Assembly: GCF_023283765.1 (NCBI RefSeq)
Contig: NZ_JAKILG010000005.1
Span: 1 to 64,000 of the forward strand
Origin: Shewanella profunda
GTDB taxonomy: Bacteria > Pseudomonadota > Gammaproteobacteria > Enterobacterales > Shewanellaceae
DNA: 64,000 nt
Direction: 5' to 3'
The notes under the pieces are model-generated. The model saw only the letters and a list, made by a program, of their open reading frames with translations. It searched no databases and had not been told where the DNA came from. Shown here in pieces: positions 9,188 through 18,273 of this stretch (the first letter of the stretch is position 1; every line of letters begins with the position of its first letter). A program made the position numbers and the translations under genes.

Positions 9188-9294
9188 TAGGGAGGGTGAT
9201 GTTTCGAGATTCATTTTTGTTTGTTCTGGCCCATATTTGCCAAAATCTGGGGCAGGTAGCGACAAAAATAACCCTGAAACATCAACGTACCCTA
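9188..9294. repeat. 107-bp imperfect palindrome (candidate MITE)
   Basis: The ends read TAGGG and CCCTA. The two halves pair almost throughout: TGATGTTTC (9198-9206) with GAAACATCA (9276-9284), ATTTTTGT with ACAAAAAT, and an inner CTGGCCCA/TGGGGCAG and ATATTTG/CAAAATCT region with almost no loop. Terminal TA on both sides would fit a TA target duplication of IS630/Tc1-type elements, which is inference. It lies just downstream of the ricin-domain enzyme and upstream of its terminator. Confidence 0.6.
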
Positions 9295-9361
9295 GACATG
9301 CCGTTCTAAGTTGAGGTCGCTTAACGGCATATTTGTTGAGCTTTAATTGCTCGGCGTGTTG

Positions 9362-9394
9362 GCAGTAACTGTTTGTCTGTTACTGCTTTTTTTT
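9362..9394 (+). terminator. Rho-independent terminator of the endo/exo arabinanase pair
   Basis: The 8-bp stem gcagtaac/gttactgc with a 9-base loop is followed by eight T residues. Confidence 0.9.
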
Positions 9395-9403
9395 ATCTTA
9401 AAT

Positions 9404-10162
9404 TTACCACTGGTTAATTGCTTGCCAAATTAACCGCAAGGCGAGTAGTGAAAGCACAACACTAAATATCGTTTGAAAATATCTATCGGCAACCCGTTTC
9501 AGCATTTTAAAGCCAATCCAAGTGCCTAATGCGCCGCTCAATATCATCCAGAATAACAGTGGCCACCAGTCAGCAATCGATATCCCCATGCCTTCAAATA
9601 CAGCAACTTTAACCCCATGTTGAAGTGACATGGCCATAGCAAAGGTTGCGACGGTACGAAAACGGTCCACTTCAAGCTGTTTAATAAATGCCGCCACTAG
9701 CGGTCCTGTTGCCCCCGCAAAAAGAGAAATAAAGGTGGTGATAGCCCCAGCAACTAGTGTCCCCAACGTCCCTAAAACTATCTTCGGCAGTTTGGGGCCC
9801 CAGCAGGAATACAGAATAAATGCCGCAATGGTGAGATACATGATAGAAGGCGGTAGGGCAACCAATACAAGGCTACCGAGTAAAGCACCAAGTACTGCAC
9901 CGGGTAAAAAGGTGTAAATAAATCGCCATTGAATATCCTGCCAGCCGACTACGGCTCGTCCAGCATTTGCACCCAATTGCACCACGCCATGGAGTGGAAT
10001 AATCAGTTGTGGGGGGAGCACTTGAGCCATCACACCCAGTAACATAACCCCACCGCCAATACCAAAACAGGCGGTAAAAAAAGAAGTAAAACCTGCACTC
10101 AATATTAAGAGTACAAAAATATCCGTAGGGATAGTGTCAACGAAAAACCACGATGAGAGCAT
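9404..10162 (-). CDS. TauE/SafE family permease
   Basis: The 252-residue protein has about eight hydrophobic segments and the two family signatures, CFGIGGGVML near residue 33 and LFAGATGPLVAAF near residue 147. TauE/SafE proteins are proposed exporters of sulfite, sulfonates or other small organic anions across the inner membrane. It lies between arabinan genes, but no sequence feature links it to sugars. No strong Shine-Dalgarno is visible before the ATG at 10162. Substrate unknown. Confidence 0.8.
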   Translation of the reverse strand: MLSSWFFVDTIPTDIFVLLILSAGFTSFFTACFGIGGGVMLLGVMAQVLPPQLIIPLHGVVQLGANAGRAVVGWQDIQWRFIYTFLPGAVLGALLGSLVLVALPPSIMYLTIAAFILYSCWGPKLPKIVLGTLGTLVAGAITTFISLFAGATGPLVAAFIKQLEVDRFRTVATFAMAMSLQHGVKVAVFEGMGISIADWWPLLFWMILSGALGTWIGFKMLKRVADRYFQTIFSVVLSLLALRLIWQAINQW

Positions 10163-10364
10163 AAATGTCTATTCGGTCACTGTGTGGGTGTTAACAGTAA
10201 CAAATCACCTATGGCTTTCAAAGCAGAGGATGTTTTTCACTAAAGGAATACAACGCTATCAGCGATCTTGATTGAAAGCCTGTGCCACTAAACGACCTGT
10301 AGCCGTTAAAGTGATGTAGAGCAAGGTAAATGCTAATGTTTGCACGGACACTCATCGCAAAAAG

Positions 10365-10392
10365 AAAAAGCTAATCAGATGATTAGCTTTTT
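10365..10392. terminator. Terminator of the TonB receptor gene
   Basis: Perfect 12-bp arms aaaaagctaatc and gattagcttttt with a 4-base loop lie just past the receptor stop codon. The flanking A and T tracts make it usable in both directions. Confidence 0.88.
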
Positions 10393-10420
10393 AAAACGAA
10401 CGAGATACTAAATCTTTAGC

Positions 10421-13240
10421 TTAGAACGAGTAGCGAACGCCTAAGGCAAATGTACGAGTGTAGATACTATTTGTACGGTTAAACAAGGTCGAATCCTCGT
10501 AGTATTCCTGATACACATCATCCAGCAGGTTAGTGGCATCAAAGCTAAGCACTAAATCATCGGTGATGTTATAGCTTAGTTGGAAGTCTAGTGATTGCTC
10601 TGGTTTACGATAGATACCCCGTGGCATTGCAAAAGATGCTGAATCGTAACTGTTTAAGAATTCACTGCGCCACGTGTAGGACATACGTGCACTAAAATAT
10701 TCTTTATCGTAAATCAGTACTGCGCTGTAGGATTCATCGGAAACTCCGAACATATCACGGGTTGTGACACCTATTTGCTCACCGCTTGAAATGTCGAACT
10801 CGGGAATGTCCTGTGATGAGTCTAATAGTGTTGCACTCACTTGAGTGCCTAACCCGTCCAGAAAACTAGGTAAATCGTCGGGGAAATACACTGCACCTAA
10901 CTCAAAACCAGTCAATTTACCGTTAGAGGTGTTGCCTGGGCGGCTCAGAATAAAAGGTTCATCAACCCCATCACCATCATAGTCATAGAAAATCTTGCTT
11001 AATGAGTTGTAGACTAAGCCTTCAATATCTCGACGAAAGTAAGTACCGTAAATTGAGTTACCGTTGCCGAAATAGTATTCCAGCGTTAAGTCATAGTTTT
11101 CAGATGTCACTGGATCTAGATTAGGGGTACCGCTATTTGCAGTGCCATTACCTACTTTCGTTAAATCTGGGGTGTAGTAGGTAAAAGAATTTAGGTCCGT
11201 AAAATCTGGCTGTCGAATCGTCTCTGTGTAGGCAAAACGAGCGAGTAAATCATCTGTTAACCAGTAACGCATCACTAAACTTGGCAGTAGTTTTGACGTA
11301 TCCGTGCTATCAGTGGTAATGGCTGTGTACTTGTTTCCTTCTTCATCTTCCGCATCTTTATTGAAGAAAGTCATATCCGAATTTGAAGCTTCGTAACGCA
11401 CACCGATTTGACCATCTAAACGCTTACCAAAGAGTTCAGTATCAAAATCGGCCATAACATAGGCCGCCCAAGAGTCTTCATCGATATCAAAGGTTTTTTG
11501 CATCAGTAACTGATCAGCAGTAAATCCCCAAAGTGCTTCGTATTGACTACGGTTGTTATAAAGATTATAGCCATTGATCACTGCCCATGAATCTGGCACA
11601 TTTGCTCGGCCGTCGAAGAAACCCGATGTAGTGGTAATCATTGATGGATCTAAGTCATTAAACGCAATATTCTTAGCGCCACTGGCAGTACGGTTTGAGT
11701 TAGTGGCACCACGCTGCTCATAACGTGTACCAAACTGCATTTTAGTAAAAATGCTGAAGTCGACATATAGACTACCGTCCATTGTCCAAGACAATGAATC
11801 ACCTTCGTCTTTACTGGCATTGTCATAGAAGTCTGCCGTTTCCCACAGGTCTGGATTCGTCATGTCTGACTCATCGACGGTGGTATCTGGATTATCTAAA
11901 TAGGCCCAACTTGGAATACCATCGTCAGCATTAGCATCAATCGCAACACCATACACAGTCGCTTGACCGCGCATCGCCGTGAATTCATTTTCATATTGGC
12001 TCTGCTGAAATACCACCTCAGACTTTAATTGGAATTCATCAGTGATGTCCCATTTTCCACCTAAAGCATACACATAACTGTCCGTGCTGGCTTTTGAGTG
12101 ATCGCCACTGGTAAAGTTATAGGCATTGTAAGCTGTACGAGATTTGACCACATTGGTGCCATCGTAAACTTCGACTCCATCAGCGATCACTTGCTGCCAA
12201 TTAGCTGAAGAGTCAACGGTGCTGAACAGCATGGAGTTAAAGCTTTCATTTCGGAAACCGTTATAAAAGGCCTCAAAAGTATACTCAGAAGTATCGTTTG
12301 GTGCCCATTGTAGTGAAATATTAAAGGCAGGGCGCTCACGCTCACCTTCGACAGTATTGCCAAACATTGCATCGCGGGCGAGCAAATATTCTTTACCATC
12401 AATAGTAGCGCCAGCACTGGTGTCAATACCATGAGCTAAACCTTGAGTCCAACCACTGGTTATCCGTGTACCATCTTCGACAAAGTAAGGGAAAGATGCA
12501 CCAGGAGAAACCGTTTCATCTTTATAGTTAGTACGAATATATGAGACGTTAACCAGAGCACCAATGTCACCAATACTGGTATCCCAGCGATCACTAGCTA
12601 ATGCACTGAAGTTAGGATCGATTTTATCGGGTTGGTCGGAATAAATGCCCTTAGCCGCAACAGAGACTTTACTGTCCTCAAAATCGAATGGGCGATGGGT
12701 GCGAATATCAATTTGACCCGCAATACCACTAGCCACTTGGGCAGAAGAACGAGTTTTAAATACTTCTACACTGCCCAGTAATGCGGCTGGAATATCTGCA
12801 ATTGCAACGGAGCGGCCAGTAGCAGTGAAAATCTGACGTCCATTAACGGTTGTCGTGACATCGGTTAAACCCCGAATACTGACGACATTGGCTTCGCCAC
12901 CGGCTCTGTCTGTTACCTGCACACCCGTCACACGTTGTAGGGCTTCAACGACGTTATTGTCAGGAAATTTACCAATATCCTCAGCAACAATAGCATCAAC
13001 GACTTGAATATTTTGGCGCTTAAGTTCTACGGCTTTATTTAAACTTCCACGAATGCCCTGAACCTGAATAATTTCCATAGGTTCTTCATTCGGTCGAGGT
13101 TCGGTGACTTGGGCTTCTTGCTGAGTGACAGGCTCAATATCTACCTGGCTCTCTTGTGCAACATCTTTGTCTGCCGCAAACGTAGCTTGACTGGTGAGAG
13201 CGAGAATGATCGCACTTGCCAAATAAGTCTGTTTAAACAT
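10421..13240 (-). CDS. TonB-dependent outer-membrane receptor, probable arabino-oligosaccharide importer
   Basis: The 939 residues carry a Sec signal peptide (cleavage after TFA, residue 22), a short Pro/Gln/Glu-rich linker with a TonB-box-like IIQVQGIRGSL, a plug domain (about 70-200; IGKFPDNNVVEALQRVTGV, VSIRGL) and a 22-strand barrel ending in the typical terminal Phe (GVRYSF). It resembles the large carbohydrate-type receptors of Xanthomonas, Caulobacter and Alteromonadales. No SusD-like partner is present. GGAG lies nine bases before the ATG. It is divergent from the surface lipoprotein arabinanase across a 573-base control region, so it probably imports the products of that enzyme. The substrate is inferred from context. 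Confidence 0.85.
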   Translation of the reverse strand: MFKQTYLASAIILALTSQATFAADKDVAQESQVDIEPVTQQEAQVTEPRPNEEPMEIIQVQGIRGSLNKAVELKRQNIQVVDAIVAEDIGKFPDNNVVEALQRVTGVQVTDRAGGEANVVSIRGLTDVTTTVNGRQIFTATGRSVAIADIPAALLGSVEVFKTRSSAQVASGIAGQIDIRTHRPFDFEDSKVSVAAKGIYSDQPDKIDPNFSALASDRWDTSIGDIGALVNVSYIRTNYKDETVSPGASFPYFVEDGTRITSGWTQGLAHGIDTSAGATIDGKEYLLARDAMFGNTVEGERERPAFNISLQWAPNDTSEYTFEAFYNGFRNESFNSMLFSTVDSSANWQQVIADGVEVYDGTNVVKSRTAYNAYNFTSGDHSKASTDSYVYALGGKWDITDEFQLKSEVVFQQSQYENEFTAMRGQATVYGVAIDANADDGIPSWAYLDNPDTTVDESDMTNPDLWETADFYDNASKDEGDSLSWTMDGSLYVDFSIFTKMQFGTRYEQRGATNSNRTASGAKNIAFNDLDPSMITTTSGFFDGRANVPDSWAVINGYNLYNNRSQYEALWGFTADQLLMQKTFDIDEDSWAAYVMADFDTELFGKRLDGQIGVRYEASNSDMTFFNKDAEDEEGNKYTAITTDSTDTSKLLPSLVMRYWLTDDLLARFAYTETIRQPDFTDLNSFTYYTPDLTKVGNGTANSGTPNLDPVTSENYDLTLEYYFGNGNSIYGTYFRRDIEGLVYNSLSKIFYDYDGDGVDEPFILSRPGNTSNGKLTGFELGAVYFPDDLPSFLDGLGTQVSATLLDSSQDIPEFDISSGEQIGVTTRDMFGVSDESYSAVLIYDKEYFSARMSYTWRSEFLNSYDSASFAMPRGIYRKPEQSLDFQLSYNITDDLVLSFDATNLLDDVYQEYYEDSTLFNRTNSIYTRTFALGVRYSF

Positions 13241-13813
13241 CTAGTTAATCTCCGGTAGTTTATTATTTGACCCGGTAAGCCTAAGACACCCACTGACATC
13301 CCGGTCTTTTTATCCCACTTCAAAGTCACCTACTTCCCCAACTGTGCCCCTGAAAAGTTAAGAATTTGATAACGCACGTTGCACTGAATAGGGTATTGAA
13401 CTGCCTTTGAGTGCAAAGTTAACAATGTATGACAACTGTTAAAATCATATTGTATGACTATTGCTGTGTCAACTTGTAGATCCCTGCAATAGCCAACTCA
13501 TGTCACATTTATCACTGGTTATCCATTTTACCTGAAATTTACTTATCTATTTGTATTTAAACATTATTATTATTTTGTCAACTTACGGCGATGGCGGTAT
13601 TAGACTAAAGTCGTAAACCCGCAGTAGCAGCCAAGCTCACGCCAGTTCACATATAAAATTCAGAAAATTCCTGTCACAACATATTTACTTCTATTTTAAG
13701 AATGCTACTGTTAACTTTAGTGTTACAGTAGTATTGTATTACTTATTTAAATAATGACATTTATTAACAACCAACCTTAATATTTAAACACAACAATAAA
13801 AGGATCGACGCTC
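13241..13813. promoter_or_regulatory. Divergent control region between TonB receptor and surface arabinanase
   Basis: No gene is supported in these 573 bases. Towards the receptor lie two tgtatgac units 25 bp apart (13426-13433 and 13451-13458). The second forms a near-palindrome, aatcata-ttg-tatgact (13443-13459). Towards the lipoprotein gene lies a perfect 7-bp inverted repeat, ctactgt/acagtag (13705-13711 and 13725-13731), followed by an AT-rich stretch. The GTATGAC units match those at 6132-6159. These are candidate operators; the binding proteins are unknown. Confidence 0.5.
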
Positions 13814-16800
13814 ATGGTGCTTCAACGCTCATTCGTGTCTGTAGGATTGATTCTGGCACTTGCTTCCTGTGGTGGGGACGACAGTAGCTATAGTGCTAAC
13901 GACACAAACACCTTTACACCTCCTCCTCCGGTTACGTCTGCGGACCCAACCGTTTCCGGTGAAGTGAACTATACCAATGCGGTAGTTCATGATCCCTCCA
14001 TCATTAAAGATACTGACGGAACCTATTATGTTTTTGGCTCCCATCTTGCTGTGGCGAGTTCAAAGGATTTAATGAGTTGGACTCAAGTCGCTCTTGACGG
14101 TGTTGAGTCCAGCAGCTTGTTTAATACTTATGCGACTGAAATCGCAGAAGGTACAGCATGGACTGGGGGGTTTATTGGTTCATGGGCTCCCGATATCAAA
14201 AAGTTAGCCGATGGTAAGTATCATTTTTACTATAACTTCTGCGCTGGGCCTGTTAAATCGGATTGTGTTTCCCGCTCCTACCTCGGAGTGGCGACGTCTG
14301 ACAAGATAATGGGGCCTTATGTTAACCAAGGTTTATTCCTAAAGTCTGGGCATGAGGGTGCCGAAAACCCTGGCGTTAACGGCAAAGACTACAGTGGATA
14401 TACTGATCCTAATGCTATCGATCCTGCCATTTTTTACGATAAAGATGGCGGCCTTTGGATGACCTATGGCTCATATTCGGGTGGTATTTGGGTTTTACAG
14501 CTCGATCCAACAACGGGTAAGCCACTCGATGGCCAAGGGTATGGCACTAAGATCATGGGCGGCGATTACAGTCCGATTGAAGGCTCTTATGTTATCTATA
14601 GCCCTAAATCTGAATATTATTATATGTTTACCTCATTTGGTGGCTATGAGCAAAATGATGGTTATAACATTCGTATTGCGCGCTCTAAAAATCCAAATGG
14701 CCCTTATGTCGATGCTTCTGGCAAGGATATGATTAATGCGACGGGTAACGCAGAGATGATTACCCCCTATGGCGTGAAACTGATGGGCAGTTTCCTAGTT
14801 GACGCCCATCCTGGAGATGTAGGAACAGATAATGGCTATATGTCACCTGGGCATAATTCCGCTTTTTATGATGCAGATTCTGGAAAATATTTCTTAGTAT
14901 TTCACACTCGCTTCCCTGATACGGGTGAAGGACATAGTGTTCGAGTGCATGAAATGTTTATGAATAGCGATGGCTGGTTAGTCGCATCTCCACAACGTTA
15001 CGCAGCCATAACGGGCGAAAATATTGTTGATGAATTGGATATTGAAGGCGCTTATAAATTCATTAATCATGCAAAAGACATTAATACTAAAGCACATAAA
15101 TCTGTGCATATTCAGCTAAAAAGAACTTGGACAAATAAAGGTGCTATAACTGGCGATGTAACAGGGACTTATGTACAAACTGATGATAGCCAAATCACCT
15201 TAACCCTTGATAACTTAGGTACATTTGAAGGGGTGTTGACATGGCAGTGGGATCCAAACCAAGCGAAGTTAATGCCGACATTCAGTGCGTTGTCCAACGA
15301 TGGTGTGAGTATTTGGGGCTCTAAGTTAGTCGATAAAACTACAGATCAAATATTAACGGATACCGTTAATGGGATTAGTGTTGTTTCCGAAGCAACAACG
15401 GATACGATTCTTTTACCAACGCAAGGTACTCGTGGTGCAACCATTAATTGGGTTTCAAGTGATGAGGGCGTGATCCGTACCGATGGAACCGTCATTAGGC
15501 CCAATGCAGGGGAAGGCGATAAGGTCATCACCTTAACCGCGACTGTGATGGTAAACGGTAAAAAAGTGACTAAGACTTTCCAAGTCACAGTGTTTGCTAG
15601 AAAAGCCTATAACCGCATTGCGCACTATAGCTTTGAAAATAATCTAAACGATACTTTGGGATTATTTGCAGCAGGTCAACCTACGGGTGATAGGATATTT
15701 AAACCGGCAGAATCAGTTGGTTATAGCATTGGCCTCGAAGGGCAGGCACTTTCCCTTGATGGTGCACACGGTGTACTGCTCCCGAGCGGTATTATCTCAA
15801 GCTATGAGTACACTGTATCGTTTTGGGCAAATCCTAGCGTAATAACGCAATCTACTACCGCATTTTTTGGTGCTGTAAATGAACAAGCAGCTGAAGATGG
15901 CAGTAAGTTTTCCAACACTTGGATCAGTATGTTACCCCAAGGTTGGGACGGCAATACCATGTTTTGGAGTCATAGCTCTGCATGGTTTAATGGGGTAACG
16001 GGTGAGCGTATTCCTGAAAGCACTTGGTCTCACTTAGCTTTTTCGGTGAAAAATGGCTTAGTGAATGTCTATATCAATGGCATTGAAAAATTTAGCCAAG
16101 GTAATCTCGCTGATTTCTTCACGGGTAATCAAGGGGTATTTGGCCTTGGGGTCAACTACTGGGATATTCCCTATAACGGTTTACTTGATGAACTTAAGGT
16201 ATATGAAGGGGCATTAACGGCTGAAGAAGTCAAAGCACTGGATATCGATAAGTTGCCGGATAGCGAACTGTTGGCTTCTGCAACTGATATTCTTGACCTA
16301 GGCGATTTAACCGCAGTACGTAAAGACTTAATTTTACCTACAAGTGGCCCTTATGCAGCAGCCATATCTTGGGTATCTTCCGATCCAACTATTATTGACA
16401 CTAAAGGTGGTGTCAATCAGCCAAGTCGAGATGAAACCGATAAAGTGGTAACACTTACGGCAACACTTAAACTCGGCCAGGCAACCCAAACTAAAGTCTT
16501 TACCGCCACCGTAAAATCAAAAGCACCGCCAGCGCCGATAGCAATTTATAGTTTTGAAGATAACCTTATCGACAGCACTGCAAACTTTGGTGCAGGTAAT
16601 GTGGTGGGTAATTTGATTGGCACAACGGGTGGTGAGATTAGTTATGCCGCAGGTGCTGTGGGTAAGGCCGCGGTGTTTGATGGGGCTTCAGGTATTGAAT
16701 TACCGAATAACCTGATTAAAGACAATACCTATTCCGTATCACTCTGGCTCAATCCCACAGTACTCAATAACTACACAACAGCACTGTTTGCTTATGCCAG

Positions 16801-17155
16801 TACATCGAGCTGGACCAGTGTATTACCCGGCGGCCAAAACGATTATGAGCGTTTGGTACTCTGGTCAGGTGAAGCTTGGTATGATGGCAGAACGGGTTAT
16901 GTGATGCCTAAAGATCAGTGGTCGCATATGGTTTACACCGTCAATGGGGGTGATGTTAAGGTATACATTAACGGTAACTTGATGTTTACTGGGGCTAATT
17001 TCCCGGATGTGTTCTCGGTGCCAACCACGAAATTTGCTGTTGGTGTAAACTTCTGGAATGTTCCATTTAGTGGGGCTATCGATGAAATTAAATTCTACGA
17101 TGAAGCTATTACAGAGCTGGATATCCAGGAGTTATTTGCTGAATCTAACCCATAA
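13814..17155 (+). CDS. Surface lipoprotein: GH43 endo-arabinanase with Ig-like and LamG domains
   Basis: The 1113-residue protein begins with a lipoprotein signal (LALASC, lipidated C19, Gly at +2) and a Pro/Thr-rich tether. Residues about 52-400 are an arabinanase-type GH43: base D60 (VHDPSI), D203 (AIDPAI), acid E256 (SPIEGSY), H347 (GHNSAF). A GH43_C-like beta domain follows (about 410-515). Then come two alternating pairs of a bacterial Ig-like (aBig-type, SWVSSD) domain and a LamG/concanavalin-like domain (YSFENNL, YSFEDNL). The repeats probably bind polysaccharide. AAAAGGA lies nine bases upstream. It is divergent from the TonB receptor and should be the first depolymerase acting on arabinan at the cell surface. 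Cell-surface exposure is inferred. Confidence 0.88.
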   Translation: MVLQRSFVSVGLILALASCGGDDSSYSANDTNTFTPPPPVTSADPTVSGEVNYTNAVVHDPSIIKDTDGTYYVFGSHLAVASSKDLMSWTQVALDGVESSSLFNTYATEIAEGTAWTGGFIGSWAPDIKKLADGKYHFYYNFCAGPVKSDCVSRSYLGVATSDKIMGPYVNQGLFLKSGHEGAENPGVNGKDYSGYTDPNAIDPAIFYDKDGGLWMTYGSYSGGIWVLQLDPTTGKPLDGQGYGTKIMGGDYSPIEGSYVIYSPKSEYYYMFTSFGGYEQNDGYNIRIARSKNPNGPYVDASGKDMINATGNAEMITPYGVKLMGSFLVDAHPGDVGTDNGYMSPGHNSAFYDADSGKYFLVFHTRFPDTGEGHSVRVHEMFMNSDGWLVASPQRYAAITGENIVDELDIEGAYKFINHAKDINTKAHKSVHIQLKRTWTNKGAITGDVTGTYVQTDDSQITLTLDNLGTFEGVLTWQWDPNQAKLMPTFSALSNDGVSIWGSKLVDKTTDQILTDTVNGISVVSEATTDTILLPTQGTRGATINWVSSDEGVIRTDGTVIRPNAGEGDKVITLTATVMVNGKKVTKTFQVTVFARKAYNRIAHYSFENNLNDTLGLFAAGQPTGDRIFKPAESVGYSIGLEGQALSLDGAHGVLLPSGIISSYEYTVSFWANPSVITQSTTAFFGAVNEQAAEDGSKFSNTWISMLPQGWDGNTMFWSHSSAWFNGVTGERIPESTWSHLAFSVKNGLVNVYINGIEKFSQGNLADFFTGNQGVFGLGVNYWDIPYNGLLDELKVYEGALTAEEVKALDIDKLPDSELLASATDILDLGDLTAVRKDLILPTSGPYAAAISWVSSDPTIIDTKGGVNQPSRDETDKVVTLTATLKLGQATQTKVFTATVKSKAPPAPIAIYSFEDNLIDSTANFGAGNVVGNLIGTTGGEISYAAGAVGKAAVFDGASGIELPNNLIKDNTYSVSLWLNPTVLNNYTTALFAYASTSSWTSVLPGGQNDYERLVLWSGEAWYDGRTGYVMPKDQWSHMVYTVNGGDVKVYINGNLMFTGANFPDVFSVPTTKFAVGVNFWNVPFSGAIDEIKFYDEAITELDIQELFAESNP

Positions 17156-17183
17156 TTACTGCTAACAGATTGATGTTAAGTTG

Positions 17184-17209
17184 AAAAGCACTCGAAAGAG
17201 TGCTTTTTT
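17184..17209 (+). terminator. Terminator of the surface arabinanase gene
   Basis: Stem aaaagcactc/gagtgctttt with loop gaaa is followed by a T run. Confidence 0.9.
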
Positions 17210-17314
17210 ATTTACAGGTAAAGCGTAAAGGCTCAATTTCATTATGTGGTGCAGCATTGATTAATATCACAATATGTTGAAAGATGACGGCACTTCAAAT
17301 TACCTAAGTTCATT

Positions 17315-18220
17315 ATGATTCAGATTGGTATCGGTAAATTATTGATGACAATCCCAGTGGCGAATACCCTAGGGGAAGGAGTGGTATGGGACGATAAAAC
17401 CCAGTCAATTTGGTGGACCGACATCGAATCTGCTTTGATTTACAACTACAACATTGAGTCTCAATCACTTCGCAAAATACCTACACCGTATCGTGTCGGT
17501 TCGTTCAGCTTAACGGATAACCAAGAACAACTTATCGTGGCCTTTGATCGGGGCATTGCTTTATTTCATCTTCAAACATCAGAGGTTCAATGGCTTGCAA
17601 CACCTGAGTTGAATATTATTGGCAACCGATTTAACGATGGACGAGTTGATAGGCAAGGGCGATTTTGGGCAGGCACTATGGTAGAGGCTCCCCATTCAGT
17701 TAGTCAGAATGCCGCGCTATATTGCATCGATAAACAAGGTCAATGTTTAAAAGTATTAGATAAAATCTGCATTTCAAATGGGCTATGTTGGAGCCCAGAT
17801 GGTTTGACCATGTATCATGCCGATTCACCAAAACATGAGATATTCCAGTACGATTTTGAGCCTAGCACTGCGGCTGTGACTAACAAACGGTCATTTACCA
17901 AAACCAATCACCATATTTTTCCTGACGGTTCTGAAGTTGATGCCGCAGGATTTATTTGGAATGCACAATGGGGTGGAGGCCAAGTCGTTCGCTATCATCC
18001 TGAGGGATATATAGATTTAATCCTGCCACTGCCCGTTACTAATCCAACCAGTATTGCTTTTGGTGGACCAAAACTAGATTGGCTCATTATTACCAGCGCA
18101 AAACATTCACTCAGTAGTGAGCAATTGGCAAAAGAACCCCACGCAGGTGATGTTTTCATCTACCAATTACAAGGTATTAGTGGAGTAAAGGTTCAATCTC
18201 TGTACTGCGCCGCTACGTGA
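17315..18220 (+). CDS. SMP-30/gluconolactonase-family lactonase
   Basis: The 301 residues form a six-bladed propeller of the SMP-30 family, which hydrolyses sugar lactones with one divalent metal. The family metal ligands are recognisable: Glu in TLGEGVVWD, Asn/Asp in NRFNDGRVDRQGRFWAGTM, and the PDGSEVDAAGFIWNAQWGG segment. The usual start could be the ATG at 17315 or the one at 17345 (MTIPVANTLGEG). Neither has a strong Shine-Dalgarno. Its place at the edge of the arabinan locus suggests L-arabinono-lactone as substrate, but no arabinose dehydrogenase is nearby. Gluconolactonase or another lactonase remains possible. Confidence 0.8.
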   Translation: MIQIGIGKLLMTIPVANTLGEGVVWDDKTQSIWWTDIESALIYNYNIESQSLRKIPTPYRVGSFSLTDNQEQLIVAFDRGIALFHLQTSEVQWLATPELNIIGNRFNDGRVDRQGRFWAGTMVEAPHSVSQNAALYCIDKQGQCLKVLDKICISNGLCWSPDGLTMYHADSPKHEIFQYDFEPSTAAVTNKRSFTKTNHHIFPDGSEVDAAGFIWNAQWGGGQVVRYHPEGYIDLILPLPVTNPTSIAFGGPKLDWLIITSAKHSLSSEQLAKEPHAGDVFIYQLQGISGVKVQSLYCAAT

Positions 18221-18273
18221 TATGCATTTGCTGCATTCCATTTACTCACGGGAATGCAGCTTTAGATTTTGAT

